DNA of 64,000 nt from Tubulanus polymorphus (GCF_964204645.1 NW_027437461.1:31001-95000), one strand, 5' to 3'. Positions 30,045-44,015 are shown, counted from the first letter of the stretch. The notes: generated by a model from the sequence alone, not told the origin. Program-made: numbers and translations.

Positions 30045-32148
30045 CCGAAGCCGCCTGAGAAAGCGCTGAAGTTTGAGATGGTCCTGTTTGCGTCCGTGCC
30101 GAACCTTGCGCCGCCGGCGTCGGACCAGAACGCTTTTTCCACGAAGTTCGGGGGTTGGACTTGGCCTGAACCTCCCGAATCTTCCTCAGCTCTGCGGAAA
30201 CCGGAGCGCACCAACCGGAGAAGAGTCGTGAAGACGTCCCCAAAGGGGCTCTCAGCAAAGCATTGGACACCATATCCGGTAGACGAGTTTTGGAACTGGA
30301 GTCCATCACTGACTGACGGGAGGCTAACACCAGATTAGCCTGACCCCGAACCGACAACGGAATTACATGTGAAACAGACCGAGCCAAAGATTGGATAATC
30401 CGGTCCATTCCCTCCAGTTTTAGGGCAACTGACTCTGGGTCGGAGCCCGCATGAACGGCGGCGTGAGTCTCGCGAAGCTCACCCGTCAACACCTTAAGTG
30501 CCATATCTTGAAACGAACCAACCCTGGTAAGATTGTCCAGGATTGACGTCATGGCCACCAAACCGGACTTAGGCAAACGAATACCCGACTGTGCTGTAAC
30601 GGTATCCGGGCTGATCAAAGTATAATCAGCATCCAGGCAGTTATGACTGTGATCCACAGCACCTGGAGTTGCGTAATACGCCGAGCGAAATGCGCCTATA
30701 GGTGGATCGGTTGAACTAAAATATTTCCCAGATTTCATACCCCGTTCTGGAGGGGGAAATGAAAATGTTCCAGGCCGACATTCACCCCATAATTGCGTAT
30801 CCAATCGAGCCCATTCTCTCGAAACCGCTGACGATTCCCGTAAAACGTTAAGATCGGAGTCCGGAGGGCGATAAGCTTCCATTGACTCACCGACCAGAGG
30901 AGCTGCTGTGGGCTTAGCGCGAGTTGCCCCGTGCTTGACAAAGAACTCACTTATCATCGCTCTAAATGGCATGTCCCCCGCTGGTTCGGATAAAACTGAA
31001 CGGGACGGAGATACATTGCGAGCCAGGGAAGCCCCCATCGTCTGGGGCAACCCACAATTGCTCGCGACAGGAACGACCCCAGAAGGAATTGCCGCTTCTG
31101 GGACCGGATCCTCATTGAAATCAGACCCTACCGCAGCATCCAGGAATTCAGAGTCAGAATTCCGAAAAACTGAGTGGGCTGGCGAACTTCTAACCGGACA
31201 ATCAGGAATTGCTTACCTGTTGTAGAGGTTGCAGCGACTTGTTGCGACGAAGATAACAAGTTTAAAATTTTCTCCTCAAATACATGGAAATCCTTCTGAG
31301 TCAGGTATTTTCCAGTATCCACACGATCATGTCGACTTTGGTGACGGTCTCTCGAACGGGATCGCGACCTACTAGAAGAATCGCTTTCATCGTTAACCAA
31401 CGTCGACGAACGATGAGAAGACCGACGGCGAAACTTCCGACAATAACGATCGTAGTCCCTCTCGCGATCAAACCTTGATCTGTGAGAAGGAGATCTTGCT
31501 CGTTTATTACGCTCACGGCGTCTAAATCTAGTGGGAGAGCAAGCTCTATCCCCGGAGCGACGATCAGAATCAGACGATGAACGTACCGGATGTTTTGAAC
31601 CGGACGACGTCTGGACCGGACCGGTGCCCGGACCGATGCCCGACCCGGTACCGACGTTCGCGACTACCGCGGCGCGCGCTCGGTTCAGAACATGTAGTCT
31701 GAACCGGCCAAACCGGCCGAACCGGTGAACGACCAGAGACCGGTGAATGACCGGTGAACGACCAGAGACCGGTGAATGACCGGAGACCGGTGCCGGTGAA
31801 CCAGCGTTCCTCCCCGGTGAACGGAGTTGGGAAGCCGATCATACCTGAACGACCGGCGACCGCTCCGCTTTACGATAAGAAACAGGATTAGAAACGTCGG
31901 TTGGCACATCGGCCGAAACCGACGAATCCCTGCTAACTCAACGACGATCTCTTAGTTTAAGAGCCTTATCGGCCCGAAGCCAAAGGTCCTCGGACCACAC
32001 GACGCAAATCTTGCAAGGATTGCTCCTTGCACATATTTGACCGGATTTGCGCCTGCACGACGCACATGAATCGTGGTTGTCCCAGGCGCCAAACAAATGC
32101 CCGCATCCCTACCCGCCACGATGCTGACCCTTAGGAGGGGGTGGCATA
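29911..32148 (-). pseudogene. DIRS Gag-like ORF1
   Basis: The start is probably the ATG near 32,148 (MPPPPKGQHRGG), followed by an early in-frame TAG. A Cys/His pattern follows (HDSCASCRRK...PCKICVVW), then an Arg/Ser-rich stretch (SRSRSRSRDRHQSRHD, near 31,360) and a repeat-rich GC segment. The longest intact piece is 31,050-29,911 with a basic Gln/Ser-rich end. Several frame breaks exist. The N-terminal Cys pattern and SR-rich zone agree with DIRS ORF1 proteins. Confidence 0.62.
31710..31830. repeat. GC-rich minisatellite in ORF1
   Basis: Repeats of ACCGGTGAA(C/T)GACC and AGAGACCGGTGAATGACC units. They encode FTGLWSFTGH-type repeats on the - strand. Confidence 0.7.
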
Positions 32149-32349
32149 ATTATCAATAATTAACAATTCAATTCAATCAAATTATATTTGTAAATAAAAT
32201 TCTTACGGAAAAAAAGAAACCAGGGATAACCCCCGAAACCGAAAGGACTAACCGCTATGAGAGTGAAACTCCCTAATATCCTAATTCCCAGATTTATACG
32301 GCGAAAAAATCCAACGCGTTCTACTGCGAGAACGCCAAGAAAAAAGAAA
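32149..32349. other. DIRS 5' untranslated region
   Basis: Between ORF1 and the right inverted terminus; no gene. Serves as the upstream region of the element's - strand genes. Confidence 0.45.
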
Positions 32350-32488
32350 AAAGATGACGGATTTCGCCGGTGGCTAAATGCAATACCGCAGGGCCGGGTC
32401 GTATAGAAAAACCATTGGCGATAAATCCAAATTTAGAAAATATTGGCAAAAACCATAGGAAAGGGTACAGTACTTGACGGAAATACAG

Positions 32489-34426
32489 GATAGCTGGTTT
32501 TGCGGGTACCTCATTGTTGCACTTGTGGTACCTAACTGGTAGTAAATTGGTGCACCACAGGCACTGGAGACTTACAGCTTGCCGCTTTGTTTGTAAATCC
32601 TGTTTTAAGATTGCTGAGATAGCGTCTGAGAGCAGTCTCAGATTTGACCCCTGGATCCGCCACTGGAATGAACTGAAGGGCATGACCACAGAGTCTAAAT
32701 ATAGATTTTCCAGGAAGCCCTATTACATGTATTCATATCATTGATCTGTTGAATGCACACGGATAGTTTTGAGATTTGAGAGATGGTAGCACCGGTTTTA
32801 TTAGACGCTTTTGTGGTCCGTTCTTTAAGTATGCTACGATCTTAACCCAACTTTTCCCAAGACCCTAAACCCCCTATCATTTTCTCAACAGATCTACATC
32901 AATCTCAGGAATGATAAAAATGGACCTCCAGAAATGGACCGCAGAAATCTGCATTTCCACATAAGATTTTCATCCCTCTTGAATGGGATGATTACTGCTT
33001 AGTCTAGAGCTTTGTTACCAATAGAACCTCACCCAATGAACATGGGAGGTGAAAATTTGTTGGATGGCTGGATGGAAACATGGTAATACGCAATGTATTT
33101 TGATAGATTAAAACATTTAATAACTCGGCCGCATATTTTATTACAGAATTGAACCAAAGCATTGATTTTGATGCTTACCAAGTTCATATTTGAATAAAGT
33201 GTTATTAAGTAGTGAGTTAGTTATCCAGTAATTTTCTAGCCTAAAGCTAGGGATGCATGGACGCCATTATACCCACTTGGGGAAATGCATAATGAACTAG
33301 AATGTAGCAAACGCCACATCTCCATAAACCACCTTCCCCATAGGTAACATATTGTATATTTCATATATAACAGCAGCATTTACTTAATTGTTCATTGACT
33401 TTGTAAGAATTATTGGCTCAACTCAAGAAAATAATGCAGGATGTATGGCACAAACAGGAAATTATGATTGTATACCCTGGCAACATATTTGATGGGGTTA
33501 AGTATCATGGAAATCCATCAAGAGCTAGAAATGTTGTCTTCGCACGCAGAGACATGCATATTCCCCAGACACACTACATCAGTGCTTGTGACAACAGATG
33601 AAACATCTGCTATGATTGCAGAAGACAGAGTATCCTTAAAATTCAAAATATGCCATTTCAACAAAAAGTAGTTCCTAAGTCAGCCATCTAATTCGCGAAC
33701 TTTCCTAAACAATGGGGTTCTTCTTCAAACTATCATACACATACCTAAAAAAATTTCATGAAATTGTCTCGAATAGTTTTTGAATTATCGTGTACGCAGG
33801 GAGTTCAAGCGGACGCGCCACTGCGAAAACCAATACATCCCCTGCAACTACTTCCTGGGGATATAATTATATGGAATATAGAATTCAAGCTGCATCATGC
33901 TGACATTTACCTTTTTGAACCCTGGGAAACATACAACCAAAGTAAGGGATGAAAAAGGCCCATATTGAAAGAGTCAGAAAATATTTTTCAAACAAGAGGC
34001 CCACGGACCTTGAACCTTCATGACGCAGTAGAAGAAGAATGATTCAGTATTCAAAGTTTTACAGAAAGATTTTCATTGTCATGATGTAACAAGTTTTAAA
34101 ATAGTTAAGATGGTATAGGCTATGTGGCAATAATGTTCATTTTCTGTTAATATATCCTTACATGAAAAGTCGTGCCCATTTTAGCTGCCCCAAAGATCAC
34201 ACTACATGAAAAAAATGCATCAAGAAGATGGATGGCATTTCACCTACCAAAGTTCTTACACCTAGTATCATGAAAATGCATCAAGAATTGCAGGCGGTTT
34301 CGTGCTAGAAATTCAAGATGGCTGACTTGGCGGCCATATTTGAAAGCCGATGACCTCCATATACAAAAGGCATGGACAGCTTACCTACCTTGATCGTCAC
34401 ACCAAATATTGTGGAAATCCATCAAG
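32489..34426. other. Host non-coding DNA
   Basis: No gene is supported in this stretch. Confidence 0.45.
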
Positions 34427-35233
34427 AATACAGGATATCGACAAATTCAAGTTCTTGAATTACTCGTTCGATGGCGCTAGTCAGAACCGGAAATTGGAAC
34501 CTAAATTCGCCATGTTCTAGTTCATTTGCAATAAAAATCTCTCGCTTCAAGTTTTTAGTTAGCGATATTTTACTTACTACATATAGGCACGCATAATCCT
34601 TTTAGTATGGTATCGTGACAATGTGTTGAATTCGATAAAACCTCACTTTGAATGCTAAAGATCACTAGAAATGTCAAAAAACTACCAAAAATCACAAATC
34701 TAGCGATGACGCTCGAAGCAGCTAACGGAAGTAATGACTGGTGCCGGGTGTCATCACTTCCTAAGGTGAATTCATTGCAGGCTACACTGATAAGTATGAA
34801 ATGATATTACGAAATAAAATTGATTTTAGAAGGACTACACTCATAGATTCATAATAAAAATATGAAAAGTACCAGGACTCGAACCAACAATTAAAATTGG
34901 GCCGTCAAGTGCTGCCTCCATGTGACACCTGGCAACCAGTCTTTGCATCGTCAACAGTTGCAAAATGTTTTTTGATAATTTTAGGACATTTATAGTGATT
35001 TCTAGCCTTTGCCGTCAGATTTTATCATATCCAACGTAGCGGTAGGATATCATATTTAAAGGATTATGCGTGACGATATATAGTAGGTAAAATATCGCTC
35101 ACTGAAAACTTGAAGCGAGAGATTTTCATTGCAAATGAACTAGAGCATGGCAGATTTAGGTTCCAATTTCCGGTTCTGACTAGTGCCATCAAACGAGTAA
35201 TTTAAGAACTTGAATTTGTCGATATCCCGTATT
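34427..35233. mobile_element. MITE with long inverted termini (family copy 2)
   Basis: The left arm from 34,427 (GGATATCGACAAATTCAAGT, then GATGGCGCTAGTCAGAACCG) is inverted at 35,050-35,233 (CCGGTTCTGACTAGTGCCATC, then CTTGAATTTGTCGATATCC). Arms exceed 150 bp. It is the uninterrupted relative of the copy at 14,243-15,067. Ends fit GGATATCGAC; no clear target duplication. Confidence 0.82.
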
Positions 35234-38200
35234 GCGGGCTGCATCGTGCAAACAAGAAATTCAAGATGGCCACCCCAATGGCAGCCATATTTGATCACCA
35301 ATGACATTTTTTTACAATGGGGGAGGGGGGGACATCTCGCCAGACCGAATCTTCAAGCTAATTTTCAAAAAGGTTCATCGCAAATTACAGGCGAATTACT
35401 GTGTCGAATTCAATTCAATACCAGGTTCTGGCTTAGGCCTATGCAATAGGAGTCCATTAAGGATGTTCCTACCCATTAATTATCAAAATTTTCCATTTTC
35501 GAGAAACAGAAATAAGTGATACATTAGTACGTTGTTTATGGTTTGGCAAAGGTTTTTCATTGATCAGACATCATTATCAGCTTAAAATCGATATTTCAAG
35601 TGAAAATTTGCTACCCGAAAGTAAAACAGAAGTGGCCTGTCGATCCCAGGGGATAGCCTTCTTGAACGGAGCGCCCACTTAATTCTCACTCTAAAATGTT
35701 GACTAGGAGGTGCTGCCACACGAAGGCAAACTAGAACACTGTAAGTTAATTTTAAGGATTTTTTGGGTTGTGTTCCCACCACCAGTCTCATATGTAGGTC
35801 ACCCACATATCACTTTTTCTCTGAATCCATATTGGGACGTAGGTGTGAGTTTTAAAACATGATAACTAGAAAAGTATTCATCCTATTCGCCTGGAACTCA
35901 GCAAGCGTGTAGCAGGAATGTAATTTGAGGGATGCCTCCAATATCTAATATGATTGAAAGGTGATGTAATTATGCTGCTTCAAACCACATAAAAACAAGG
36001 ATAAAATATCTTAATATTGAGATAACTCCTCAACCGAGGTACAAAACCCGCACATAATCATTCTAAATATTATGGAGTTAAGTCCTTCTAATCATCATGA
36101 AGCGATTATGAGAAATCGTGTTTTAAAATTCCTGCTAAAAATTGACGAAATCAAAATTTTTTTCGCTGTTTTTAGTGTTTTAAGATATGGGCTTTCATGT
36201 TATTAGAAAAGTATTAGGCTCAATTAAGAAATGAAGAAAAAATTTGCATTAGGTAGGAGCCCCCTTAAGATTCTTTTTGAAAAACCAGATGCCTATTCAA
36301 ATCACATGTAATTAAAAAATTCAGTGCTTCTTAGATTGATGTTCCTGTTTTCATCGCGCACGTGGTTAAAATTATTGTTTACATCAAACATCTTCAACAG
36401 CTGATACGACCGCACCCGCGTCTGTCGATCATCTTAATTGATTCATATACTAAAATGCCCACTATGAAAAAACTATGCGGTGAATCAACCCAGAATTTTT
36501 CTGTAGAATGTCAAACACTAGGTACCTTTCTTTAAAGGTTTATTTGTTGTATGTCATTAACAATCAGTTATATAATACTTTATTCAAAACTTTGAAGCGG
36601 CGCGCCGGCAGCGAACGCTCAAGCAAGGTCAGTCACGTAGGCCAACGATAACAACAGACCACGGTTTTCCCAGTTAAGAGCATCTCTCCACATAAATTGG
36701 AGGGATACAATCAAGATAATTCCACCCTATAATTCCACTATTCAACGATCGACGCGCAGCTTAAACATGTCACCTCCAATCAATACGCTAGTCATGATGT
36801 ATCTCTACACACATCAAAATCACACTCGAATTACAAGCGTTGACTTACGAGAAACGATCGAAATCTAGCAATTTGATTGGGAAAATAGCAGCATGATAGT
36901 TGAAAAAATTTGATAAACCACCTCCGACTGTCTAATCATTTAAAAGCTTTGCCTTCACATGGAACTATTTCCGCCTTATCACAGGTGCACTCTGTCGCCG
37001 TGATTCGCCCATTCAACGATAAAAACTTTCCCACGGTCTTACTATCGGCATTTTCTAATAATTTAAGGAAATATTTTTAAAAAGCGAAATTTCACAACCT
37101 GCATTAATATTTATACGTTTGACAAATGTTCCTCTGAACTCCCACCAACAAGTTATAAGTGGTGACACTAAAATGACATCATCGACTCACTACTATCTTA
37201 TAACCTTCATTACCACGTCATGAAGGTAAAAATGAATTTTTGGGGGAATAAAAATCAGTACCTTTTAGCCAAAAACTTTGCTTTCTCTTGGTCAAAATGT
37301 TAATAGTTTGGGCCTGGAATAAGAGCCGCTTTTTGAATGAGATGCCATATTGGTTTCTCCGATTCCGCAGTTGTGCTAACTACCATCTAAAACCGTCTTA
37401 AAGAGCACTCCTTACTACGGAGCAATCCGATGTGACGCCCGCGATTGAGGTGATTAAAGCATGGCTCCCACGCTTAAGACAAAATAAAATTCACTACTTT
37501 TTCACAAGTTCTTCACTGAAAAACTTTCCATTATCACAAATGATTTCCAGGATACTAGTAGTAGTAGCAGTAGTATCCGTTTTGGTACTCAGGTCTACGT
37601 AGACCTTGACCTCTTCTCGCGTGAAGTTAATACTACAGCGTAGGTTGGTGCGCAGTTTTTAATAAATTTGTAATACGATGCTCCCTCCGCTTGCTATTTC
37701 GTTTCCACTAATGTTTGTTGCAACAATGTAATAAAAGTTTCAAAAATACACGTAACATATGATCAGAGTTAATCTTTATAAGAATACAGCTTCGGATGCG
37801 TACTCCAATGTCTGTCAAGCCTGACCTAGCTGATACTGTAACAACTTGGCTCGGCTTTTATTAACAACAAGTCAAACTAAACTTAGTAACTTTCAGTGCT
37901 TCATTTATTTGATGTAGCCTACAGCAATTTACCTCAGAAGCTGATCATATATAGTATAAACCCTACCTTTTAAAACATGAATCCACTTGACACATGATAA
38001 AAAAACAGTGAAAAATGAAATCAGGCGGCTCCACCAATCGACCTTGAGATCGGGGGATAGATGGCGCCACAGCACGGTAACAATTAATTTAGGTGTAATA
38101 AAGTAATTTTGAATTGAATTTGTTAATGTGATGTTATTAAGTTCATCGTATACGGAACATTTGTTTTGTTCTATACATCGGAAACTATGACAATTGCAAA

Positions 38201-39689
38201 ATAAAACAACCTCTTCTCAAATTCCCTGTCTTTTCATGGATTTTACAGATTTTTGGCAAATTCACAAGTTTTTCACAACTGTGAAATTGGTATCCTAAAT
38301 TCACAAGTTTTTCACGTTTTGATGGTAGTGTGGGAGCCATGTTAAAGCGATTTAGGGGTTTTACACTGATCTCAAGAATAAAGAAAATGTTGGAAAAGGT
38401 TGGAAATCCGTCTATGGTCGGAAGATTTTCATCCCTGTAAAGTGCTGTCCAAACACTAAATGGTTTGGCGATTGGCGGGTTTTTTCTTTATCAATAGATG
38501 TAAACTTTTGAAATGATGATGGTCCAATGGCTCTGTGGCTCACCATCAAATCATTGAGTGTATATTGTCAAAAATATTATACTAACTATAAATTAATTTG
38601 GATTGCAATCGAATGTAGAATAGATTACTGAAATAAAGCCATCAACTGACGATATGTTGAACTCTTCAGTCAACAATCTTTTATTCTAAATAAGCTGAGA
38701 GCATTCCACTGCCTGCTATTGTCTACAAACTTTTAGTCCATTATTAATCTATCACCGCTCACAATTCTACCTAAAAACGTACTAAAATTGAATAGCCGCG
38801 GTTAAACCGTACGGGTTAGCAGGTCTTTAAGGCATTGACAAGACTAATCTAAGCCAAAACTCCATTGGTATCGCCATACTTGCTAGTTTGGATAATGAAT
38901 TGAATAGCCTACTTGGTTATATTCGTAACACCGAACAAATTATAAGCGAACATACAATACCTAGTCAAATGAAATGCTCCGATCGCCATTTTGTTTTGGG
39001 TTCCAATGGGCTTTCCCAATTACATCAGAAAATCCCGGAATTTCCCGTAAATCCAATGAACAGCCAATCACATTCAATGTAGCTCAGGTAACAAGGTCAA
39101 CTCAGATAAGCGAGAGAATTTAGGGGGTTTATAAAGTGAGGGCCTGTAGGTCAAAAAGCACATCCAGATGAGTCGTACAAAAAACGGCAACACTTCCAGG
39201 AAGGATTGAACTTTTATATATTTCAATTCCAAGTATGCAAATTCTCATACGTGAAAATGTGCCTTTAGTTAGTGCTAAAAAGCAGGGTTTTTATGTGTTT
39301 TTCAAGAATAAGTCCCCTAAAAATAACTCGATCACTATGAAATTTTTGTGGGCTTGAGAACTCATTAAGCCAAACTATTACACCAAAAATCAACACTATT
39401 GGTTCAACAGCCAATGTTTGTGCCTTGTTGACACACCGGTACTCTATTCATATACCAGATAGTTACCCAATTACTAAGTACTGGTGCTATGGTGTAATAT
39501 AAAAAATTTACTATCCTCTTTTCAACTCTCACAATTTTTCTTAACTCCCAAAAAGCACCATCTATGCCTCTTCTCGCTAATGGAGCGGAAACGTCAAAAC
39601 TGGGGCTTTGAACCAAATTGTGTCTAGGGTACATACATTCATAAACCATACATCAGGACAAACCATTATACCTAAATTCTGTCTAGCAA
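35234..39689. other. Host non-coding DNA downstream of UBR4
   Basis: No exon with splice sites and known protein similarity was found. The last few UBR4 codons would be expected somewhere to the left of 41,278, but I could not locate them. Confidence 0.45.
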
Positions 39690-41195
39690 TAGCCCTATGG
39701 GAGTGCAGTCCCCAATGGTAAAACTAGGGGTCCAGGGACACCATGCCCACTTGGTATAAGTGGTTTCAAATGCTCAACAATCTAACATTTTCAATATTCA
39801 ACACCCCCTGGTGACCATATACAAAAACCAATGACCTTGAAACTCACCACAATCATAAAACATGTCGGCAGCTATGATTTTGCAATTGATTGTGATAACA
39901 AAATATGCCATGTTACCAATTTAATATGGAAATACTAAGTTATTCTACTATTCAACGCCCCCTGGTGACCATATTCAAAACCCAATAACCTTGTAACTCA
40001 CCATATTTATAGAACATATCATGAACTACAACTTTGCAATTGATCATGGTAACAAAATATGCCTAGGTACCAATATAATAAGGAAATACTAGGTTATTCT
40101 ACTATTCAACGCCCCCTGGTGACCATATAGAAAAACTTATTTCCTTTAAACTCACCACAATCATAGACGATGTCATGAGCTACAACTTTGCAATTGATTG
40201 TGGTAACAAAATATGTATTGGTACAAATATAATATAGAAATACTAAGATATTGTATTATTCAATGCCCCCTGGTGGCCATATACAAAAACCAATGAATTT
40301 GAAACTCACCACAATCATAGAACATGTTATAAGCTACAACTTTCTAATTCATTGTTGTTACAAAATATACTTAGGTATCAATATAATGTCGAAAAACTTT
40401 TTCCCACCTACGAATGAGTACTAATGACACCAAGATGGCCCCCAATTGCGTCATAATTGGCTGATCAAAAATACCTGTCTCAGGTATGAAACATCCCTTT
40501 CCAAAGAATACCCATCAGCAATTGCAATGAGAAATGGGAAACCAGTAGGAAGCTACAGGACTCAGAATTCGGGCCAAAATTAACAATTTGGGCACTTAAG
40601 AGGTCCTAGGACGACCATCTTGATTCCGATCGACCCAATTTTTGTTATGCTGATAACTATCAAATATCAAATATATCCAAAAGATCAAGGTAATTGATCA
40701 AGTGTAAAAAGTGCTGATTTTGGCGAACAACAATGGCTGCCAGTCGGCCATCTTGATTCTGACAGGGCCAGTTTTTGGGTTGAAGATGTGTCTAGGGTAG
40801 ATACATGTATGAACCAAATATCAAGACATTACCTTGAAGCGTCTTCAAAACTTCCCAAAATAACTGGATTCCGTCTACTGATGGACAGATGAACGGACGG
40901 ACGAAAAGTGAACGCAATAGCCCGCTGGGACTAAAGTCCAAAGTGGACTAAAAACGTGTATGCAGTGCCGATTTCTGTGAACATTAATAGCTGGCCGCTG
41001 GCCATCGTGATGTTAATTGGGCCTCTTTTTGGTCTGAATATGTGTCTAGGGGAGATACACGTATAAACCTAATATCAAGACAATCTATTGAAACCTCTCT
41101 AAACTTCCCAAAATGACTGGATTCTGTCTACGGAAAGATGAACAGACGAAAGCATGACATTTGAAAAGTGAAATCAATAGCCCACTGTGAATAAA
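39690..41195. repeat. Tandem repeat array (about 150-bp units) followed by two copies of a dispersed repeat
   Basis: Four units begin near 39,800, 39,956, 40,106 and 40,258, each with TTCAACGCCCCCTGGTGACC or close variants, AACTCACCACAAT and CTACAACTTTGCAATTGATT. After that come two copies (about 40,735-40,945 and 40,975-41,190) of a unit with CATCTTGATTCTGA, ACTGGATTC and CAATAGCCC.CTG. Related copies are at 42,600-43,260 and 43,797-44,015. Confidence 0.75.
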
Positions 41196-41277
41196 TTCCC
41201 AAGTGGGCAAATAACGGCTTACAACCATGTCTGAATTTTTGTCAATATAAGCTTTGAAATGTCAAAAAATAACTTAC

Positions 41278-41437
41278 CAAGTACATCACAAAATTCCATA
41301 AATGATTCACATGGAAGAATCTCTTCCTCATAAGTCCGAAGCAGTTTATCAACGTTATCTAACACTGTACGATCATTCTGGCGAATGAATTCAGCCAGAG
41401 CCATTGACCAAGGCATCTCTGGTGTAACAACTACCAT
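41278..41437 (-). CDS. UBR4: UBR4 exon, near C-terminus
   Basis: Acceptor TATAG|ATG at 41,438-41,439, donor CTTG|GTAAGT. It encodes MPWSMALAEFIRQND and LRTYEEEILPCESFMEF, matching the helical C-terminal end of UBR4. Only about 20 residues should remain. Reading through the donor would give a stop at 41,219-41,221 instead, a possible alternative end. Confidence 0.88.
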
Positions 41438-42305
41438 CTATAATCAAATACAAATCACATCTATCACATCTGACCATTTAAACAGGTGTTTTGGCATCAT
41501 AGAGCCAATTCTGAACTAGACATGGACATCCCCCACTTCCTAAATCCAGGCCCAGATTCAACATTGCTTTATGTTAACAAGAAGTTAGATGTCAATTTTG
41601 AAAACAGTGCTATGGTCATTTTCATAGTAGTTGAGAGTCTTTACAACTGTTTGCAATTAAATCATTGAATCTGTTGTTTCTGCGTATACATTGAATGCCG
41701 CGCGCCTGTAGTCTAGTATTAGACTGCTGTGTATTGATTATTAACACAGCGCGGCTATATAAAATGCTGTACAATTATACACGCGCGCGCTTTTCTTTGT
41801 CATTTGATTTTTAATATCAGTCATTTCCAAACTATAAGAAACTATTTTATCAACATTCTAAATTATAATTAGTATACGAGTGTAGCCTAACATAAATTAA
41901 TATCCATTTCATCATGGCAACCTTGAACTCTTAAACATCGGCAGTTTAAACGATATTGAAAGTGTATTCGGTGTATAAGTCAAAAACTCGACTTATACCC
42001 CGGAAAATATGGTATGTCTGTCTCGTTGATATCAATGTTCTTGGTCCAGCGGGAATAATCTAAGTTGTTTAGTTGGAAAACTATTCATTTTGCACGTACT
42101 ATACTAACATATTACTATAATGTAAGCTTTCAATTTTGCCTCTAAGGAATTGGAGAATGGATAATGCTGAAATGCATGATTTGTATGAATATGAGTATTG
42201 TTTAACAGTGATAAAGTCTTTCATCTAGAAACCAGAGATTTTTAATTTGCTCCATTTCCTACGGCTACCCTTTGAATCAGTAACATATCAAAAAACTAGA
42301 TTTAC

Positions 42306-42399
42306 CTTAAAAATATGTGTCCTGAATCCATCTATAAGCCCAAAGAATGCTAATCCTGACTTGTAAACTTCATAATGACGGACATTCTTATCAAACAAG
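42306..42399 (-). CDS. UBR4: UBR4 exon
   Basis: Acceptor TTTTCAAAG|C, donor AAG|GTAAAT. Encodes YEVYKSGLAFFGLIDGF. Phase fits both neighbours (it completes a split Thr codon). Confidence 0.88.
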
Positions 42400-42599
42400 C
42401 TTTGAAAATAAATTTAAAAAATACAGCATTCCACAGTAGAAGATACAGTCCTATGAATAAAGAATGTTGAATTCATTAGCTCATTGCATGAAAAAGCTGG
42501 GTGTCAAATCATTGGGGTTATACAACTGGTATGATAAAATGCCATTAGTTAAAACTACATAGCCAGGAAATGAATATATATTGCTCTGATGTTCAAAAG

Positions 42600-43260
42600 T
42601 AGAGGTCCAGGGACACTATGCCCATTCGAGTGTAATGCATGACAATCTGTCAATTTGAATATTCAACAACCGACGGCAAAAAAATACAGTCACACATTAT
42701 CTTGAAACTCACCCCATTCATAGACCATGTCATGAGCTACAACATTGCAATTCATTGCCATAACGAAATATCGATAGGTACCAATAAAAATAGAAATTTG
42801 CATATAATTCAATATTCAACTCCCCTTGGTGGTAAACCCAGTTCCACGTGAGATGAATCCTATAGCAGTGTGGTGACAAATATCAAATTTCAAGACTGTA
42901 AGCCAAGTCCTGTTGATATTTTCCTCAAAAAACCCTTTTTCTATATATGAATGGGGACTGATGATGACACTAAGATGGCCACCAACTCTGTGACAATTGA
43001 CAACTGATCAAAATAAACTTCTGATACGTTTAAGATGCCTTCCCAAAGTATGCCAAAATTCATTTGTGAGCACAAAACAGGTCATTTTGCGCCTAATTGG
43101 CTCAATCTTTCTTGGTTTGATGGATATACCAACATATCTAAACGACCAAGACAATTGGTTGAAGTGTCTTCAAAATTTTCCTTGTAAACATCAAAAAAGG
43201 ACTGTGGTTCCAGTAGGATCAACGGAGTACAAAATTCTTTTGAGCACAAAAATTGAATTG
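42600..43260. repeat. Copy of the dispersed repeat seen at 39.7-41.2 kb
   Basis: ATTCAACAACCGACGGC, AACTCACCCCATTCATAGAC and CTACAACATTGCAATTCATT align with the tandem units; AAGATGGCCACCAACTCTGT aligns with the following part. Confidence 0.65.
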
Positions 43261-43394
43261 TTCTGGGATTTGCAATAACGTATAAAGATGAAATCTGGGT
43301 GCACAACACCACCGTAGTTAACAGGTTTAACTATGATGATATACAATGTACATGGTACATTTTCCCCATAACTCACTAGTAAATACGAGAACGA

Positions 43395-43468
43395 TCAATA
43401 CCATTGGCGATCAATCCAAATTTAGAAAATATTGGCAGAAACCATAGGAAAGGGTACAGTACTCGACG
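43395..43468. mobile_element. Fragment of DIRS family 1 terminus in a UBR4 intron
   Basis: CATTGGCGATCAATCCAAAT through ATTTAGAAAATATTGGCAG and CCATAGGAAAGGGTACAGTA matches the right inverted terminus of the element at 26.4-32.5 kb. Nothing else of the element is present. Confidence 0.8.
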
Positions 43469-43796
43469 GAAAAACTATGTTTGTTCTATAGACATTGAAC
43501 TTGGATGCTTAAGAGCTCTCCCAGTGATGTCATTATCAAGAAGCATCAATTCAAGCAAAAATAAGTAGAAAGGGAAAAGATTCATTGAAATTTTGCTCAT
43601 TTTCTGATCTGAGTAAATCTGAATGTATTAAGAGCTGATGAGCGAAACTCTGAATGTTACTTGTAACCTTTATTTCCCTCCTAATGACAAAATATCAGTT
43701 GTGTATATCCAGTAGTTACAACTTGTGCCACCAGAGCTAACAGAAATTTACTCTCTGGACATTCTATAAGGAATCCACAAGTTTGATATGTAAAAT

Positions 43797-44015
43797 GGGC
43801 GGATTTTGGCAAACAAAAATGGCCACCAGTCGGCCATCTTGAATCTGACCAGGCTAGTTTTTGGGCTGCAGATGTGCCCAGGGTAGATTCATAAACCAAC
43901 CATCAAAACAATCTATTGAAGCATCTTCAAATCTTCCCAAGATAACAGGACTCCATCTACAGACAGATTGAACAGATGAAAAGCGAACGCGATAGCATGC
44001 TGGGACTGAAGTCAC
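43797..44015. repeat. Third copy of the dispersed CATCTTGAATCTGACC repeat
   Basis: GGCCACCAGTCGGCCATCTT, TTTTTGGGCTGCAGATGTG, AACAGGACTCCATCTACAGA and GCGATAGCATGCTGGGACTG match the copies near 40,735 and 40,975. Confidence 0.7.

Larger units (their letters stand above)
26437..32488 (-). mobile_element. DIRS-like tyrosine-recombinase retrotransposon, near full length, inactive (family 1, copy A)
   Basis: About 6 kb with Gag, RT-RNase H and tyrosine recombinase on the - strand in DIRS order, and inverted termini. The left terminus (26,450-26,600: CCTTTCCTATGGTTTTTGCC through the GACCCGGCCCTGCGG region) is inverted at 32,350-32,487. There is no DDE integrase and no LTR pair. Both features and the YR domain exclude Gypsy and LINE. 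Each gene has at least one stop or frameshift. A second copy is at 61,364 onward and a fragment at 43,395-43,468. Confidence 0.88.
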
